From the NCBI RefSeq assembly GCF_004138495.1, contig NZ_ML142854.1:328073-337316 (forward strand): DNA of 9,244 nucleotides, read 5' to 3'. This DNA comes from Phytoactinopolyspora endophytica (GTDB lineage: Bacteria; Actinomycetota; Actinomycetes; Jiangellales; Jiangellaceae). Below the pieces are notes generated by a model. It saw only the letters and a program-made list of their open reading frames with translations, was not told where the DNA came from and searched no databases. Below, piece by piece: positions 1 through 6,720 of this stretch; position 1 is the stretch's first letter; every line of letters starts with the position of its first letter. A program made the translations under genes and the position numbers.

Positions 1-915
1 GCCGAGCATGTCGAGGGCATGCTCGAGAGCCGGGATCAGATGTTGCTGGCTGAGGCCATGGCCGCGGAACAACGCGCAAGCCTGGAAATCGCCGCGGAAT
101 ACCTGCACCACATGACCGATCAGCCGGAAGGCCGGTGGACAAGTCAGCTCGCTGAGATGATCGAGATCGGCGACGCCGCGGAGGCGTGGCATTGGGCCAG
201 GCTCACAGTGGCCGCGGCGGGCCGGTGGATCACCTCTATGCCGATGCCTCTGGTCGCGCGGGCGCAGCGAGAGATCGGTGCGGCCGCGGAAGGCGCTGAA
301 GGGCCGACCGTGCCAGAGTATCCGGGTTGGGTGGCCGGCAGGGCGGCACTGTCGACCGCGGTGGCCGACTTCATGCTGTTCGACAATCTCATGATCGAGG
401 TGTTCCTGGTTCAAGTCGCGCCCGCATTGAACGAACGCGCTGGGGGCGGCCGGAACTGGGCCGAGACTCCGGGCAAGGTATATGAGCTGGCCGGTGCTGA
501 CGGCATCGAACTGCAGGTGCGCGACCGGTCCGATGGACATATGGAGACGGTGCGCCACCTGAGTGAAATGGTCGGGCTCAGCACGGGTGATCTTGTCTAC
601 GGCCGACTGGTAGAAGTCCCGGGCGAGCCCGCACGGATCTTCGCCGCGCCTCCGATCGTCATCGACGAAGTCGCCGCGCAGCGGCTCGGGCGTGTGGCGG
701 GCGACGAGGAACTGCTCTCCGTCGAGCCCATCGAGGTGCGGTGTGCCACGCTCGGCGCAGCGGTACGCTCGGGCAGCCGGTACTGCCGAAAGGCAGCCGC
801 CCCCGAAGATGAGTCAGCCTCGAAGATCCGCAAGCTTGGCGATGATCGCACGGTGCTGGGTGTGGCCGGTCGCGCCGGCACCCGGCCAACATCCGGGCAC
901 GCTGACAACGCCTGA
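1..915 (+). CDS. Unrecognised alanine-rich protein, 5' end outside window
   Basis: The frame is open from the first base of the window, and the first in-frame ATG (position 19) has no convincing ribosome binding site, so the gene probably starts upstream and is cut by the edge. At least 304 codons are visible, ending in TGA. The first two thirds look mostly helical and rich in Ala, Glu and Met, with no signal peptide or membrane segment. From about residue 160 of the visible part a more beta-like section follows (GIELQVRD, then GDLVYGRLVEVPGEPARIF and IVIDEVAAQRL). The last 60 residues are polar, Arg/Gly/Ala-rich and probably disordered. Third positions are GC-rich over most of the length, which supports real coding; this is weaker in the tail. 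I do not recognise the family and propose no function. It lies 142 bp before the thiamine-diphosphate enzyme gene, with a hairpin between, so the two need not be co-transcribed. Confidence 0.6.
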   Translation, partial: AEHVEGMLESRDQMLLAEAMAAEQRASLEIAAEYLHHMTDQPEGRWTSQLAEMIEIGDAAEAWHWARLTVAAAGRWITSMPMPLVARAQREIGAAAEGAEGPTVPEYPGWVAGRAALSTAVADFMLFDNLMIEVFLVQVAPALNERAGGGRNWAETPGKVYELAGADGIELQVRDRSDGHMETVRHLSEMVGLSTGDLVYGRLVEVPGEPARIFAAPPIVIDEVAAQRLGRVAGDEELLSVEPIEVRCATLGAAVRSGSRYCRKAAAPEDESASKIRKLGDDRTVLGVAGRAGTRPTSGHADNA

Positions 916-930
916 TCCGGCATGTTGACT

Positions 931-960
931 GAGCCATCGAGAACGTCGGCGTGGTGGCTC
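931..960 (+). terminator. Hairpin after the first gene, possible terminator
   Basis: GAGCCA (931-936) pairs with TGGCTC (955-960), and the stem can be extended inward by three pairs, two of them G-U. It begins 15 bases after the stop codon of the preceding gene. There is no T-tract, which is common for actinobacterial terminators but leaves the call tentative. Confidence 0.35.
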
Positions 961-977
961 GCTCGCCTCCTCATGTC

Positions 978-1044
978 AGACCGGACGATCCCCAGCGCCA
1001 GGGATAGACCGGCGGCAGTCGGGTAACTGGGCTTGTACCGGTCT
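978..1044. repeat. Three AGACCGG half-sites upstream of the TPP enzyme
   Basis: AGACCGG occurs at 978-984 and again at 1006-1012, 28 bp apart. Its exact reverse complement CCGGTCT lies at 1038-1044, just before the ribosome binding site of the next gene. The second and third copies form a 7-bp perfect inverted repeat. These could be regulator half-sites or an mRNA hairpin in the leader. The 142-bp gap (916-1057) holds nothing else I can identify beyond this and the hairpin at 931-960. Confidence 0.3.
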
Positions 1045-1057
1045 TTGAGGAGGGGAC

Positions 1058-2848
1058 ATGGCCCAGACAGTCGGTGACTTCGTGCTCCAGCGTCTGCGGG
1101 ACTGGGGCGTTGAACAGGTCTTCAGCTATCCCGGTGACGGCATCAACGGCATCCTCGCAGCGTTCGAGAGCTCCGACGACGCTCCGCTCTATGTTCAGTC
1201 GCGGCACGAAGAGATGTCGGCGTTCCAGGCCGTCGGGTATGCGAAGTTCAGCGGCGACGTCGGCGTCTGCTTGGCGACCTCCGGCCCGGGAGCTATCCAC
1301 CTGCTCAACGGGCTCTATGACGCCAAGCTGGACCACGTCCCGGTAGTGGCGATCGTTGGGCAGACGGCGCGGACCGCCATCGGCGGCAGCTATCAGCAGG
1401 AGGTTGATCTCCACACGTTGTTCAAGGACGTGGCCTCCGAGTACCTCGTGGAGGTCAGCGTTCCGCAACAGCTGCCGAACGCCCTCGATCGCGCCTTCCG
1501 CACCGCTCAAGCGAGGAACGCGCCGACGGCAGTGATCATCCCGGCAGACCTGCAGGAGGCCGACTACGAGGAGCCTGAGCACGAGTTCAAGCATGTCCCC
1601 TCGAGTCCGCCGAGCTCGTCACGTTCGGTGATGACGGCACCAGAGGACGAGATCGCCGATGCGGCCGCGATCATCAACGCCGGCGAGAGGATCGCCATTC
1701 TGATCGGCCAGGGTGCCCGTAACGCTGCCGACGAGGTGAAGCAGGTCGCCGAGATCACCGGCGCGGGTGTCGCCAAGGCACTGCTCGGCAAGGACGTGAT
1801 CCCCGACGACCTTCCCTATGTCACTGGAGCGGTCGGCCTGTTGGGCACCCGGTCCAGCTATGAGCTGATGCGTGACTGCGACACCCTGCTGATCGTTGGA
1901 TCGAACTTCCCGTACACGCAGTTCATGCCGGAACTTGGACAAGCCCGGGCCGTCCAGATCGACCGTGACGGCAGCATGATCGGGATGCGGTACCCCACCG
2001 AGGCCAACCTCGTCGGTGAGGCGAAGGCGACCCTTCGCGCGATGGTCCCGCTGCTGCAGAAGAAGGAGACGCGCGAATGGCGGGAGAAGATCGAGAAGAA
2101 CGTCGCGGACTGGTGGGCGACCATGGAGCAGCAGGCCATGCTCGACGCCCGGCCGGTGAACCCGATGCGTGTGGTGCATGAGCTCTCCTCGCGCATCCCT
2201 GACGACGCGATCGTCACGGCGGACTCCGGGTCCTCCACAAACTGGTATGCACGCAACCTGAAGATGCGGGGCCGGATGCGTGGCTCGCTTTCCGGCACGC
2301 TGGCGACCATGGGCCCGGCGGTCCCCTATGCGATAGGAGCCAAGTTCGCGTATCCGGACCGACCAGTCGTCGCGCTGGTCGGAGACGGAGCCATGCAGAT
2401 GAACGGCATGGCGGAGTTGATGACCATCGCCCGCTACCAGCAGCTGTGGGAGGACCGGCGACTGGTCGTCTGCGTCTTCCACAACAACGACCTGAACCAG
2501 GTCACCTGGGAGTTGCGTGCGCTCGGCGGAACGCCGAAGTTCGAGGATTCGCAGACGCTGCCCGACGTCTCCTATGCCGAGATCGGGAAGAGCCTCGGGC
2601 TTGAAGGGATCACGGTCGACTCACCGGACCAGCTGGGCGGTGCATGGGACCAGGCGCTCGCCGCCGACCGGGCGGTGGTCCTGGATGTGATCTGTGACCC
2701 GGAGGTGCCGCCGATCCCACCGTCGGCCACGTTCGATCAGATGAAGGCCACGACCGCCGCACTGCTGAAAGGCGATCCGAACGCGTGGCGGGTGCTCGTC
2801 CAGGGCACCAAGACGAAGGCGCAGGAGGCATTCTCGGGCCGAGGCTGA
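1058..2848 (+). CDS. Thiamine-diphosphate enzyme, pyruvate oxidase/quinone dehydrogenase type
   Basis: This 596-residue protein has the full three-domain layout of the acetolactate synthase / pyruvate oxidase superfamily. The N-terminal TPP domain (about 4-170) carries the RHEE motif at 49-52, in which E51 matches the glutamate that activates the cofactor, followed by ATSGPG and QEVDLHTLFKDV. The central domain is at about 195-330. The C-terminal TPP domain has the cofactor/Mg signature from GDG (442-444) to NN (476-477). The likely reaction is oxidative decarboxylation of pyruvate or a related 2-keto acid, as in PoxB, but close relatives are usually annotated only as thiamine pyrophosphate-requiring proteins, so the substrate is uncertain. 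FAD binding in the central domain cannot be judged by eye. GAGGAGG ends a few bases before the ATG and fixes the start. No acetolactate synthase small subunit is nearby, which argues against branched-chain amino acid synthesis. It appears to be a single-gene unit. Confidence 0.9.
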   Translation: MAQTVGDFVLQRLRDWGVEQVFSYPGDGINGILAAFESSDDAPLYVQSRHEEMSAFQAVGYAKFSGDVGVCLATSGPGAIHLLNGLYDAKLDHVPVVAIVGQTARTAIGGSYQQEVDLHTLFKDVASEYLVEVSVPQQLPNALDRAFRTAQARNAPTAVIIPADLQEADYEEPEHEFKHVPSSPPSSSRSVMTAPEDEIADAAAIINAGERIAILIGQGARNAADEVKQVAEITGAGVAKALLGKDVIPDDLPYVTGAVGLLGTRSSYELMRDCDTLLIVGSNFPYTQFMPELGQARAVQIDRDGSMIGMRYPTEANLVGEAKATLRAMVPLLQKKETREWREKIEKNVADWWATMEQQAMLDARPVNPMRVVHELSSRIPDDAIVTADSGSSTNWYARNLKMRGRMRGSLSGTLATMGPAVPYAIGAKFAYPDRPVVALVGDGAMQMNGMAELMTIARYQQLWEDRRLVVCVFHNNDLNQVTWELRALGGTPKFEDSQTLPDVSYAEIGKSLGLEGITVDSPDQLGGAWDQALAADRAVVLDVICDPEVPPIPPSATFDQMKATTAALLKGDPNAWRVLVQGTKTKAQEAFSGRG

Positions 2849-2925
2849 ACGGCCCTGGGAGACCGGCATGGGAGACGTGTCTGCCGCTCCTGGGTAGCTT
2901 CCCGATTAGGCGTACGGCACACGTG

Positions 2926-3144
2926 CGTCGGCGGTGGCCGGAGCAGCATCGTTTCACCACGCGGGGTGCCCTGTTGGTCCGCGTCGCCACGGAGACCGCT
3001 CAGCACGCCGGGCATGTGGACATCGTCCGCGAGGTGATCGACGGACAGGCCGGCAAGGACCATGAAGAGATCGGTGACGCGCAATGGTGGTCCGATTACG
3101 TGGCCCGCATACAAGACGCCGCGGATGCGTTCCGTGACCGGTGA
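2926..3144 (+). pseudogene. C-terminal remnant of a DUF664/DinB-superfamily gene
   Basis: This frame encodes the end of a DUF664/DinB-type protein: WPEQHRFTTRGALLVRV, then ETAQHAGHVDIVREVIDG and a final WWSDYVARIQDAADAFRDR. The ETAQHAGH..IVRE..DG block is the usual C-terminal histidine-containing motif of that family. Intact members have about 160-180 residues; only about 72 recognisable residues remain. The open frame continues upstream into the end of the TPP enzyme gene, but that part has no family resemblance. There is no start codon with a ribosome binding site at the beginning of the homologous part. The simplest reading is a gene that lost its 5' part, leaving a fossil behind the TPP enzyme gene. 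The stretch 2849-2925 shows nothing recognisable. Some DinB-superfamily proteins are thiol-dependent metalloenzymes, but this fragment is unlikely to be active. Confidence 0.6.
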
Positions 3145-3173
3145 GTAGAAGCCCGACGTCTCAGCTCGTGACG

Positions 3174-3208
3174 GGCTCCAGCGAGGCCGGCGTGGATCCG
3201 CTGGAGCC
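3174..3208. terminator. Bidirectional hairpin between convergent units
   Basis: GGCTCCAGCG (3174-3183) and CGCTGGAGCC (3199-3208) form a perfect 10-bp stem with a 15-base loop. It lies in the 73-bp gap between the stop of the plus-strand remnant (3144) and the stop of the minus-strand thioredoxin gene (3218), where a shared terminator is expected. No long T-tract is visible on either side. Confidence 0.65.
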
Positions 3209-3217
3209 GCTGTCTCG

Positions 3218-3565
3218 TCATCTGGCCAAAGCGTCGTCGAGCTCCGCGAGCAGCCGCGCCTTCGGCCGGGCGCCGACGATTGTGTGCAAAACCTGGCCGT
3301 TGCGGAAGAGCAGTAGCGTGGGCAGCGATAGCACGCGGTAGGAGGCGCCGGTGGCCGGGTGCTCGTCGTTGTTGATCTTGCGAATCAGCAGCGTTCCGGC
3401 CCGCTCACGGGCTATCTGTTCGAGTGTCGGGGCCACCATGTGGCAGGGCGGGCACCATTCCGCCCAGAAGTCCACCAGGACCGGTAGATCCTGGTTCAAG
3501 ACCTCCGCAGCGAACGTGTCGTCCGTGATGGTCAAGGCCTGGCCGGAGAGATCTGTCGTCGACAT
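3218..3565 (-). CDS. Thioredoxin with CPPC active site
   Basis: This is a single-domain cytoplasmic thioredoxin of 115 residues, the normal size for the family, with no signal peptide. VDFWAEWCPPC covers residues 31-41, with redox cysteines C38 and C41, the buried aspartate D32 and the cis-proline P82 in SLPTLLLF. The rest (APTLEQIA, KINNDEHP, LLFRNGQVL..IVGARPKA) follows the classical thioredoxin pattern. The odd point is the active-site dipeptide: Pro-Pro replaces the almost invariant Gly-Pro, and this dipeptide is known to tune redox potential. AAGGA six bases before the ATG supports the start. It lies 63 bp downstream of the MerR-family gene on the same strand, so the two are probably co-transcribed from the MerR promoter. 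Its expected role is reduction of protein disulfides using a thioredoxin reductase, which is not in this window. Confidence 0.93.
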   Translation of the reverse strand: MSTTDLSGQALTITDDTFAAEVLNQDLPVLVDFWAEWCPPCHMVAPTLEQIARERAGTLLIRKINNDEHPATGASYRVLSLPTLLLFRNGQVLHTIVGARPKARLLAELDDALAR

Positions 3566-3628
3566 CAGCTGTCCTTCGAGTCGGTGTTGTCTGAACAGGT
3601 ATGAGCGTCGTCCGTGGTGTGGCCGCGA

Positions 3629-4072
3629 CTATCGATGGCGGGGCGCAGCGTTGACGGGTTCGGACGTGGTGTCATCCAGGCCCGTGGCGATACGGTCGCC
3701 CACCTCGCACGGGTTGGGCTGTCTCGCCAGCGCCTCGGTGAGTTTGCTCACCAGGTTCGAGCGCACCTCATCGAGTCTGGTCAGGCAGGCGTCGACCTCT
3801 GCCAGCTTGCGCTGGTAGGTCTCGATCGAGTCGACACAGTCATCGCCGGCCTCGTGTCCTGAGCGCAGACAGTCGACGAAGGGCCTGGTGTCGTCCAAGC
3901 TGAAACCGAAGCTCTGCAGCGTCTGAATCTCCTTGACCAGCCGGAAGTCGTCGTCGTTGTACTCCCGGTAGCCGTTCGACGCGCGCCGCGCGGTGAGTAG
4001 ACCCTGCGATTCGTAGAACCGCAGGGTCCGCGTCGTCGTTCCAGCTCGCTTGGCGAGATCACCGATTCGCAT
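3629..4072 (-). CDS. MerR-family regulator, likely thiol-responsive
   Basis: The 147-residue protein starts with a typical MerR winged helix-turn-helix: MRIGDLAKRAGTTTRTLRFY (1-20), then the ESQGLL and NGYREY segments (21-38). A dimerisation helix rich in charged residues follows (about 82-116) and the tail is polar. Cysteines are at 68, 79, 96 and 122. The pair C68 and C79 flanks the start of the long helix, roughly where metal- and redox-sensing MerR proteins keep their effector cysteines. The spacing (C-X10-C) is not the SoxR iron-sulfur cluster motif. With a thioredoxin gene directly downstream, a thiol or electrophile signal is the best guess; a metal signal is possible. Its promoter contains a perfect dyad in MerR position, so autoregulation is likely. 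There is no ribosome binding site before the ATG, in line with a leaderless mRNA. Confidence 0.9.
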   Translation of the reverse strand: MRIGDLAKRAGTTTRTLRFYESQGLLTARRASNGYREYNDDDFRLVKEIQTLQSFGFSLDDTRPFVDCLRSGHEAGDDCVDSIETYQRKLAEVDACLTRLDEVRSNLVSKLTEALARQPNPCEVGDRIATGLDDTTSEPVNAAPRHR

Positions 4073-4079
4073 GTCACTG

Positions 4080-4110
4080 ACGATAGACCTTGACGCTCAC
4101 GTCAAGGCAA
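4080..4110 (-). promoter_or_regulatory. MerR-type promoter with 19-bp spacer and dyad; leaderless start
   Basis: On the minus strand, TTGCCT (4110-4105) serves as -35 and TATCGT (4085-4080) as -10, separated by exactly 19 bp, the overlong spacer typical of MerR-activated promoters. The perfect palindrome CCTTGACGCTCACGTCAAGG (4088-4107) fills the spacer and overlaps the last three bases of the -35. Seven bases separate the -10 from the ATG of the MerR-family gene, so transcription probably begins at or next to the ATG. The promoter would drive the regulator and the thioredoxin. Confidence 0.7.
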
Positions 4111-4141
4111 GGTTCCACGTAAGCGTCGCACACAGACGTCC

Positions 4142-4167
4142 GCCCCGGCGGTGGATGTCGCCGGGGC
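4142..4167 (-). terminator. Terminator hairpin after the glycoside hydrolase pair
   Basis: GCCCCGGCG (4142-4150) pairs perfectly with CGCCGGGGC (4159-4167) around an 8-base loop. It begins about 40 bases beyond the stop codon of the downstream hydrolase gene and lies before the MerR promoter, so it would insulate the two units. The flanks have no T-tract. Confidence 0.6.
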
Positions 4168-4207
4168 TGACACATCAGACACCTGGGTGCCGGTGGAGTT
4201 AGTTCCG

Positions 4208-5401
4208 TTAGCCGTTCTGCAGCGATCTGAAGGAGTCGAGCCAGAACCCGGGCGCGGACATGCCGGACCCACGGGTCTGGACTGTGTAGGGGGCGAAGAC
4301 GCTGTTGAGCAGCCACGGGTTCTTGTTCGGGTTCCAGTTCTGCACCATCAGCTCGTCCTGCCTGAATCCGTAGGTGGCGACGGCGAGCCGGCCGGTGTCG
4401 CGATACATCTTCATCTGGTCGTGCAGGAACGTGGACTGCTCCATGAACCAGTCGCTGCTGGTCAGGAAGTCACTCCATTGCCGCTCGCTGAACGGGTCGT
4501 CGATCGCGGCCCCGATCACCTCCCAGGCCTGGGTGTCCGGAGCGAATCCGTACGTCGAGGCGAACTCGGGCGAGATCGGATCCTGTAGGTGCTGCTTCCA
4601 GTGCCAGACCAGCGAGAACTCGGTGACGAGGAAGGTCTGGTCATCGCGCATCCGCGGCAGGATGTAGTCCAGGAACGCCTGCACGTTGTCGCCGTCGGGC
4701 ACGTGCGGATGAATGTCGACTCCCTCGATCTCCGGTGTCTCGCGGACGAACGTCATCCAGCGTTCGGCCGCCGGCGTGTGCCGGTCCTCCAGGTCGAGAC
4801 GGTTAAGGGCGCCCATATAGAGCGATGTCGCGCAGTTCTCGGCGCAGTGCTGGCTGCGGTAGTCGATCACGTGCCGGGCCACGGTCTCGTAGAACTCGTT
4901 GAGTCTGTGGTCGCGCTCAGCCGGGAGGCTCTCGATGAACGGCTCGTTGCCGACGGTGATGATGTCGACCTGCCCCATCACATTCGGCAGGACCTGGTCC
5001 AGCCGGTCCAGTTCGGCGGCCATCTCCGCGCTGCCGGGCTCTGGGAGTGATGCGTTGTTGTACGGGAACTTCAGGCTCAGGATGGTGTCGTATCCGCGCC
5101 CGGCAGTGTCCAGGATGGTCTCGATGGCGAAGTGCTCGGCCGGGTCGCCCTCGTCCGTGGCCGGCATCGGGAAGAATCCCCGTACCCATTGGGCTTTGGC
5201 TAGCTGTAGCTCGCGGTAGTTCACCGCGTCGAGGTTCTGGTTGAAGTTGGCGCCCAAGGCGCCGTGGGCGAGGTCGAGGGGCTTGCTCAAGCTGGTGTGG
5301 TCCTCCTCGTCGAGGGACGGATCACCGTGCGCGGCGACGAGGGGGATGGTCAAGGCGGCGATCGCCACCGTCGTGGCGGTCATCGACAGACGGCGCAACA
5401 T
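4208..5401 (-). CDS. Putative secreted clan GH-A-like glycoside hydrolase (copy 1)
   Basis: The 397-residue protein begins with a signal peptide: RR near the start, a hydrophobic run TTVAIAALTIPLVA and likely cleavage after VAA near residue 24. The rest reads as a TIM-barrel hydrolase of clan GH-A type. DIITVGNEPF carries NEP (N152-E153), matching the strand-4 acid/base position; VDIHPH (H231, H233) fits strand 6; TFLVTEFSLVW carries E261, matching the strand-7 nucleophile. The spacing of about 108 residues is normal for the clan. I cannot assign a CAZy family or substrate. The ATG at 5401 is preferred because GGAGAG (5415-5410) lies eight bases upstream and the same arrangement occurs in the paralogue; a GTG at 5410 in the same frame would overlap that site. 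It is the last gene of the minus-strand locus, next to a near-identical paralogue, a LacI regulator and a sulfatase, which suggests extracellular degradation of a sulfated glycan or glycoside. Confidence 0.75.
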   Translation of the reverse strand: MLRRLSMTATTVAIAALTIPLVAAHGDPSLDEEDHTSLSKPLDLAHGALGANFNQNLDAVNYRELQLAKAQWVRGFFPMPATDEGDPAEHFAIETILDTAGRGYDTILSLKFPYNNASLPEPGSAEMAAELDRLDQVLPNVMGQVDIITVGNEPFIESLPAERDHRLNEFYETVARHVIDYRSQHCAENCATSLYMGALNRLDLEDRHTPAAERWMTFVRETPEIEGVDIHPHVPDGDNVQAFLDYILPRMRDDQTFLVTEFSLVWHWKQHLQDPISPEFASTYGFAPDTQAWEVIGAAIDDPFSERQWSDFLTSSDWFMEQSTFLHDQMKMYRDTGRLAVATYGFRQDELMVQNWNPNKNPWLLNSVFAPYTVQTRGSGMSAPGFWLDSFRSLQNG

Positions 5402-5528
5402 GTGCATCACTCTCCAGCGGATCGCATCTGCATCGATGCATAGGCAAGGACGTTTGCGTTAACCCAGATCTCCTCTCAAGGTGTAATCGAGCTGTCGGGT
5501 GGTGGACTGGATGGTGGGACGGCTCTGC
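5402..5528 (-). promoter_or_regulatory. Upstream region of hydrolase copy 1 with candidate operators
   Basis: This gap holds three islands also found before copy 2: the element at 5498-5515 (plus strand GGTGGTGGACTGGATGGT), TTTGCGTTAAC at 5453-5463, and the ribosome binding site region at 5410-5415. A possible -35, TTGAGA (minus, 5479-5474), lies upstream of the second island, with a weak AAACGT as -10 about 18 bp on. The motif GTTAACGCAAAC would therefore overlap the promoter, as expected for a LacI-family operator. A perfect 12-bp palindrome TGCATCGATGCA with central CG (5429-5440) lies between motif and start codon and has no counterpart before copy 2. Confidence 0.45.
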
Positions 5529-6608
5529 CTAGATGTTCTGCAGCGATCTGAAAGAGTCCAGCCAGAATCCGGGCGCGGACATGTGCGCATCTCGGAGCTG
5601 GACCGTATAACGCGCGAACACGCTGTTGAACAGCCACGGATCCTTGTCCGGCCCCATGTTCGTCGTCATGTCCTCCTGCTGCCGGAAACCATAGGTGGCG
5701 ACCGCGAGCCGCCCTGTGCCGCGATACATGTTCATCTGGTCATGCAGGTAGCTGGACTGCGCCATGAACCACTCGCTGCTGGCCAGAAAGTCGTGCCATT
5801 GGCGCTCGCTGAACGGATTCTCGATCGCGGCCTTAGCGACCTCCCAGACCCTTGTGTCCGGGTCGAATCCGTATGTCGAGGCGAAATCAGCCGAGATGGT
5901 GTCGTTCAGGTGCTGCTTCCAGTGCCAGACGATGGAGAACTCGGTGACGAGGAAGGTCTGGTCGTCGCGCATCCTGGGCAGGATGTAGTCGACGAAGGCC
6001 TGCGCGTTACTCCCGTCGGCGAGGTGCGGGTGGATGTCCACACCCTCGATCTCCGGGGTTTCGCGGACGAACGTCATCCAGCGCTCGGCCGCCGGCGTCC
6101 GGGAGTCCTCCAGGTCGAGCCGGTTGTAGGCGCCCATGTAGAGCCTTGAGGTGCGGTCTGTGCGGTACGTGCGCCGGTAGTCGATCACATACTGCGCGAT
6201 GGCCTCATAGAACTCGTTGAGCCTCTCATCGCGCTCTTCCGGGAGGCTTTCGAGGAACGGCTCGTTGCCGATCGTGACGATGTCGGCCTTCCCCATCACG
6301 GTGGGTAGGACCTTGTCCAGCCGGGCCAGTTCGGCGGCCATCTCCGCACTGCCGGGTTCGGGGAACGACGCCTTGTTATACGGGAACTTCAGGCTGAAGA
6401 TCGTGTTGAATCCGCGGTCGGCTGTCTCGAGGATGGCTCTGATCCCGGGATGCTCCCCGGGATCACCGTGATCGGTTTCGGGCATGTGGAAGAAGCCACG
6501 AACCCACTGAGCTTGAGCCAGCCGCAGCTCGTCGTGGTTCAAGGCGCCGAGTTGTTCATTGAAGTTCGCTCCCAGGGCGCCGTGGGCGGTGTCGAGAGGT
6601 TCGGTCAT
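5529..6608 (-). CDS. Clan GH-A-like glycoside hydrolase (copy 2), frameshifted from its signal peptide
   Basis: Uninterrupted catalytic part of the second paralogue, 359 residues from the in-frame ATG at 6608. It aligns with copy 1 over its whole length with one single-residue gap and about 70-75% identity by eye (67% and 75% in two 60-residue blocks counted by hand). The presumed catalytic residues are kept: IGNEPF with E116 and LVTEFSIVWHW with E223, plus the DIHPH histidines. The true start should be the ATG at 6720, which has the same ribosome binding site layout as copy 1, but a one-base shift in a G5 tract (6619-6623) puts the signal peptide out of frame. As written, either no secreted protein is made, or translation restarts at 6608. 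AGGGGG (6624-6619) lies ten bases before that ATG, and the signal-peptide frame stops four bases before it, so coupled re-initiation giving a cytoplasmic enzyme is possible. An open frame extends back to an ATG at 6788, but that N-terminus resembles nothing and has no ribosome binding site. A sequencing error is a real alternative. Confidence 0.7.
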   Translation of the reverse strand: MTEPLDTAHGALGANFNEQLGALNHDELRLAQAQWVRGFFHMPETDHGDPGEHPGIRAILETADRGFNTIFSLKFPYNKASFPEPGSAEMAAELARLDKVLPTVMGKADIVTIGNEPFLESLPEERDERLNEFYEAIAQYVIDYRRTYRTDRTSRLYMGAYNRLDLEDSRTPAAERWMTFVRETPEIEGVDIHPHLADGSNAQAFVDYILPRMRDDQTFLVTEFSIVWHWKQHLNDTISADFASTYGFDPDTRVWEVAKAAIENPFSERQWHDFLASSEWFMAQSSYLHDQMNMYRGTGRLAVATYGFRQQEDMTTNMGPDKDPWLFNSVFARYTVQLRDAHMSAPGFWLDSFRSLQNI

Positions 6609-6612
6609 GTCG

Positions 6613-6720
6613 TCACCGCCCCCTATGACGAGCTGCGGCGCTGTGCTCGGCGATGTGAGGAACGGTGACGACAGCGACGATGGCCGTCGACATCGGTGTC
6701 GTCGATGGACGCCGCAGCAT
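6613..6720 (-). pseudogene. Detached signal-peptide segment of hydrolase copy 2
   Basis: The ATG at 6720 has GGAG (6733-6730) nine bases upstream, as in copy 1, and encodes MLRRPSTTPMSTAIVAVVTV followed by PHIAEHSAAARHRGR and a TGA at 6615-6613. The first residues match MLRRLS of copy 1, and the hydrophobic run STAIVAVVTV makes it a plausible signal peptide. Deleting one G from the five at 6619-6623 joins this frame to the catalytic frame as HRGGDDMTEPLD. The distance from the initiator to PLD is then 43 residues in both copies, with no gap needed. The restored protein would have 396 residues. Confidence 0.7.

Noticed and set aside
971..2482. Minus-strand open frames opposite the TPP enzyme gene
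   Set aside because: They mirror the codon pattern of the real gene; no family motif or ribosome binding site supports them.
2785..2925. Full-length reading of the DUF664 frame from ATG 2785
   Set aside because: That ATG lies inside the TPP enzyme gene, and the first 47 residues show no similarity to the family.
5499..6149. Plus-strand open frames opposite both hydrolase genes (also 4151-5050)
   Set aside because: The two frames resemble each other only because the underlying genes are paralogues. The products have no domain and the strand is wrong for the locus.
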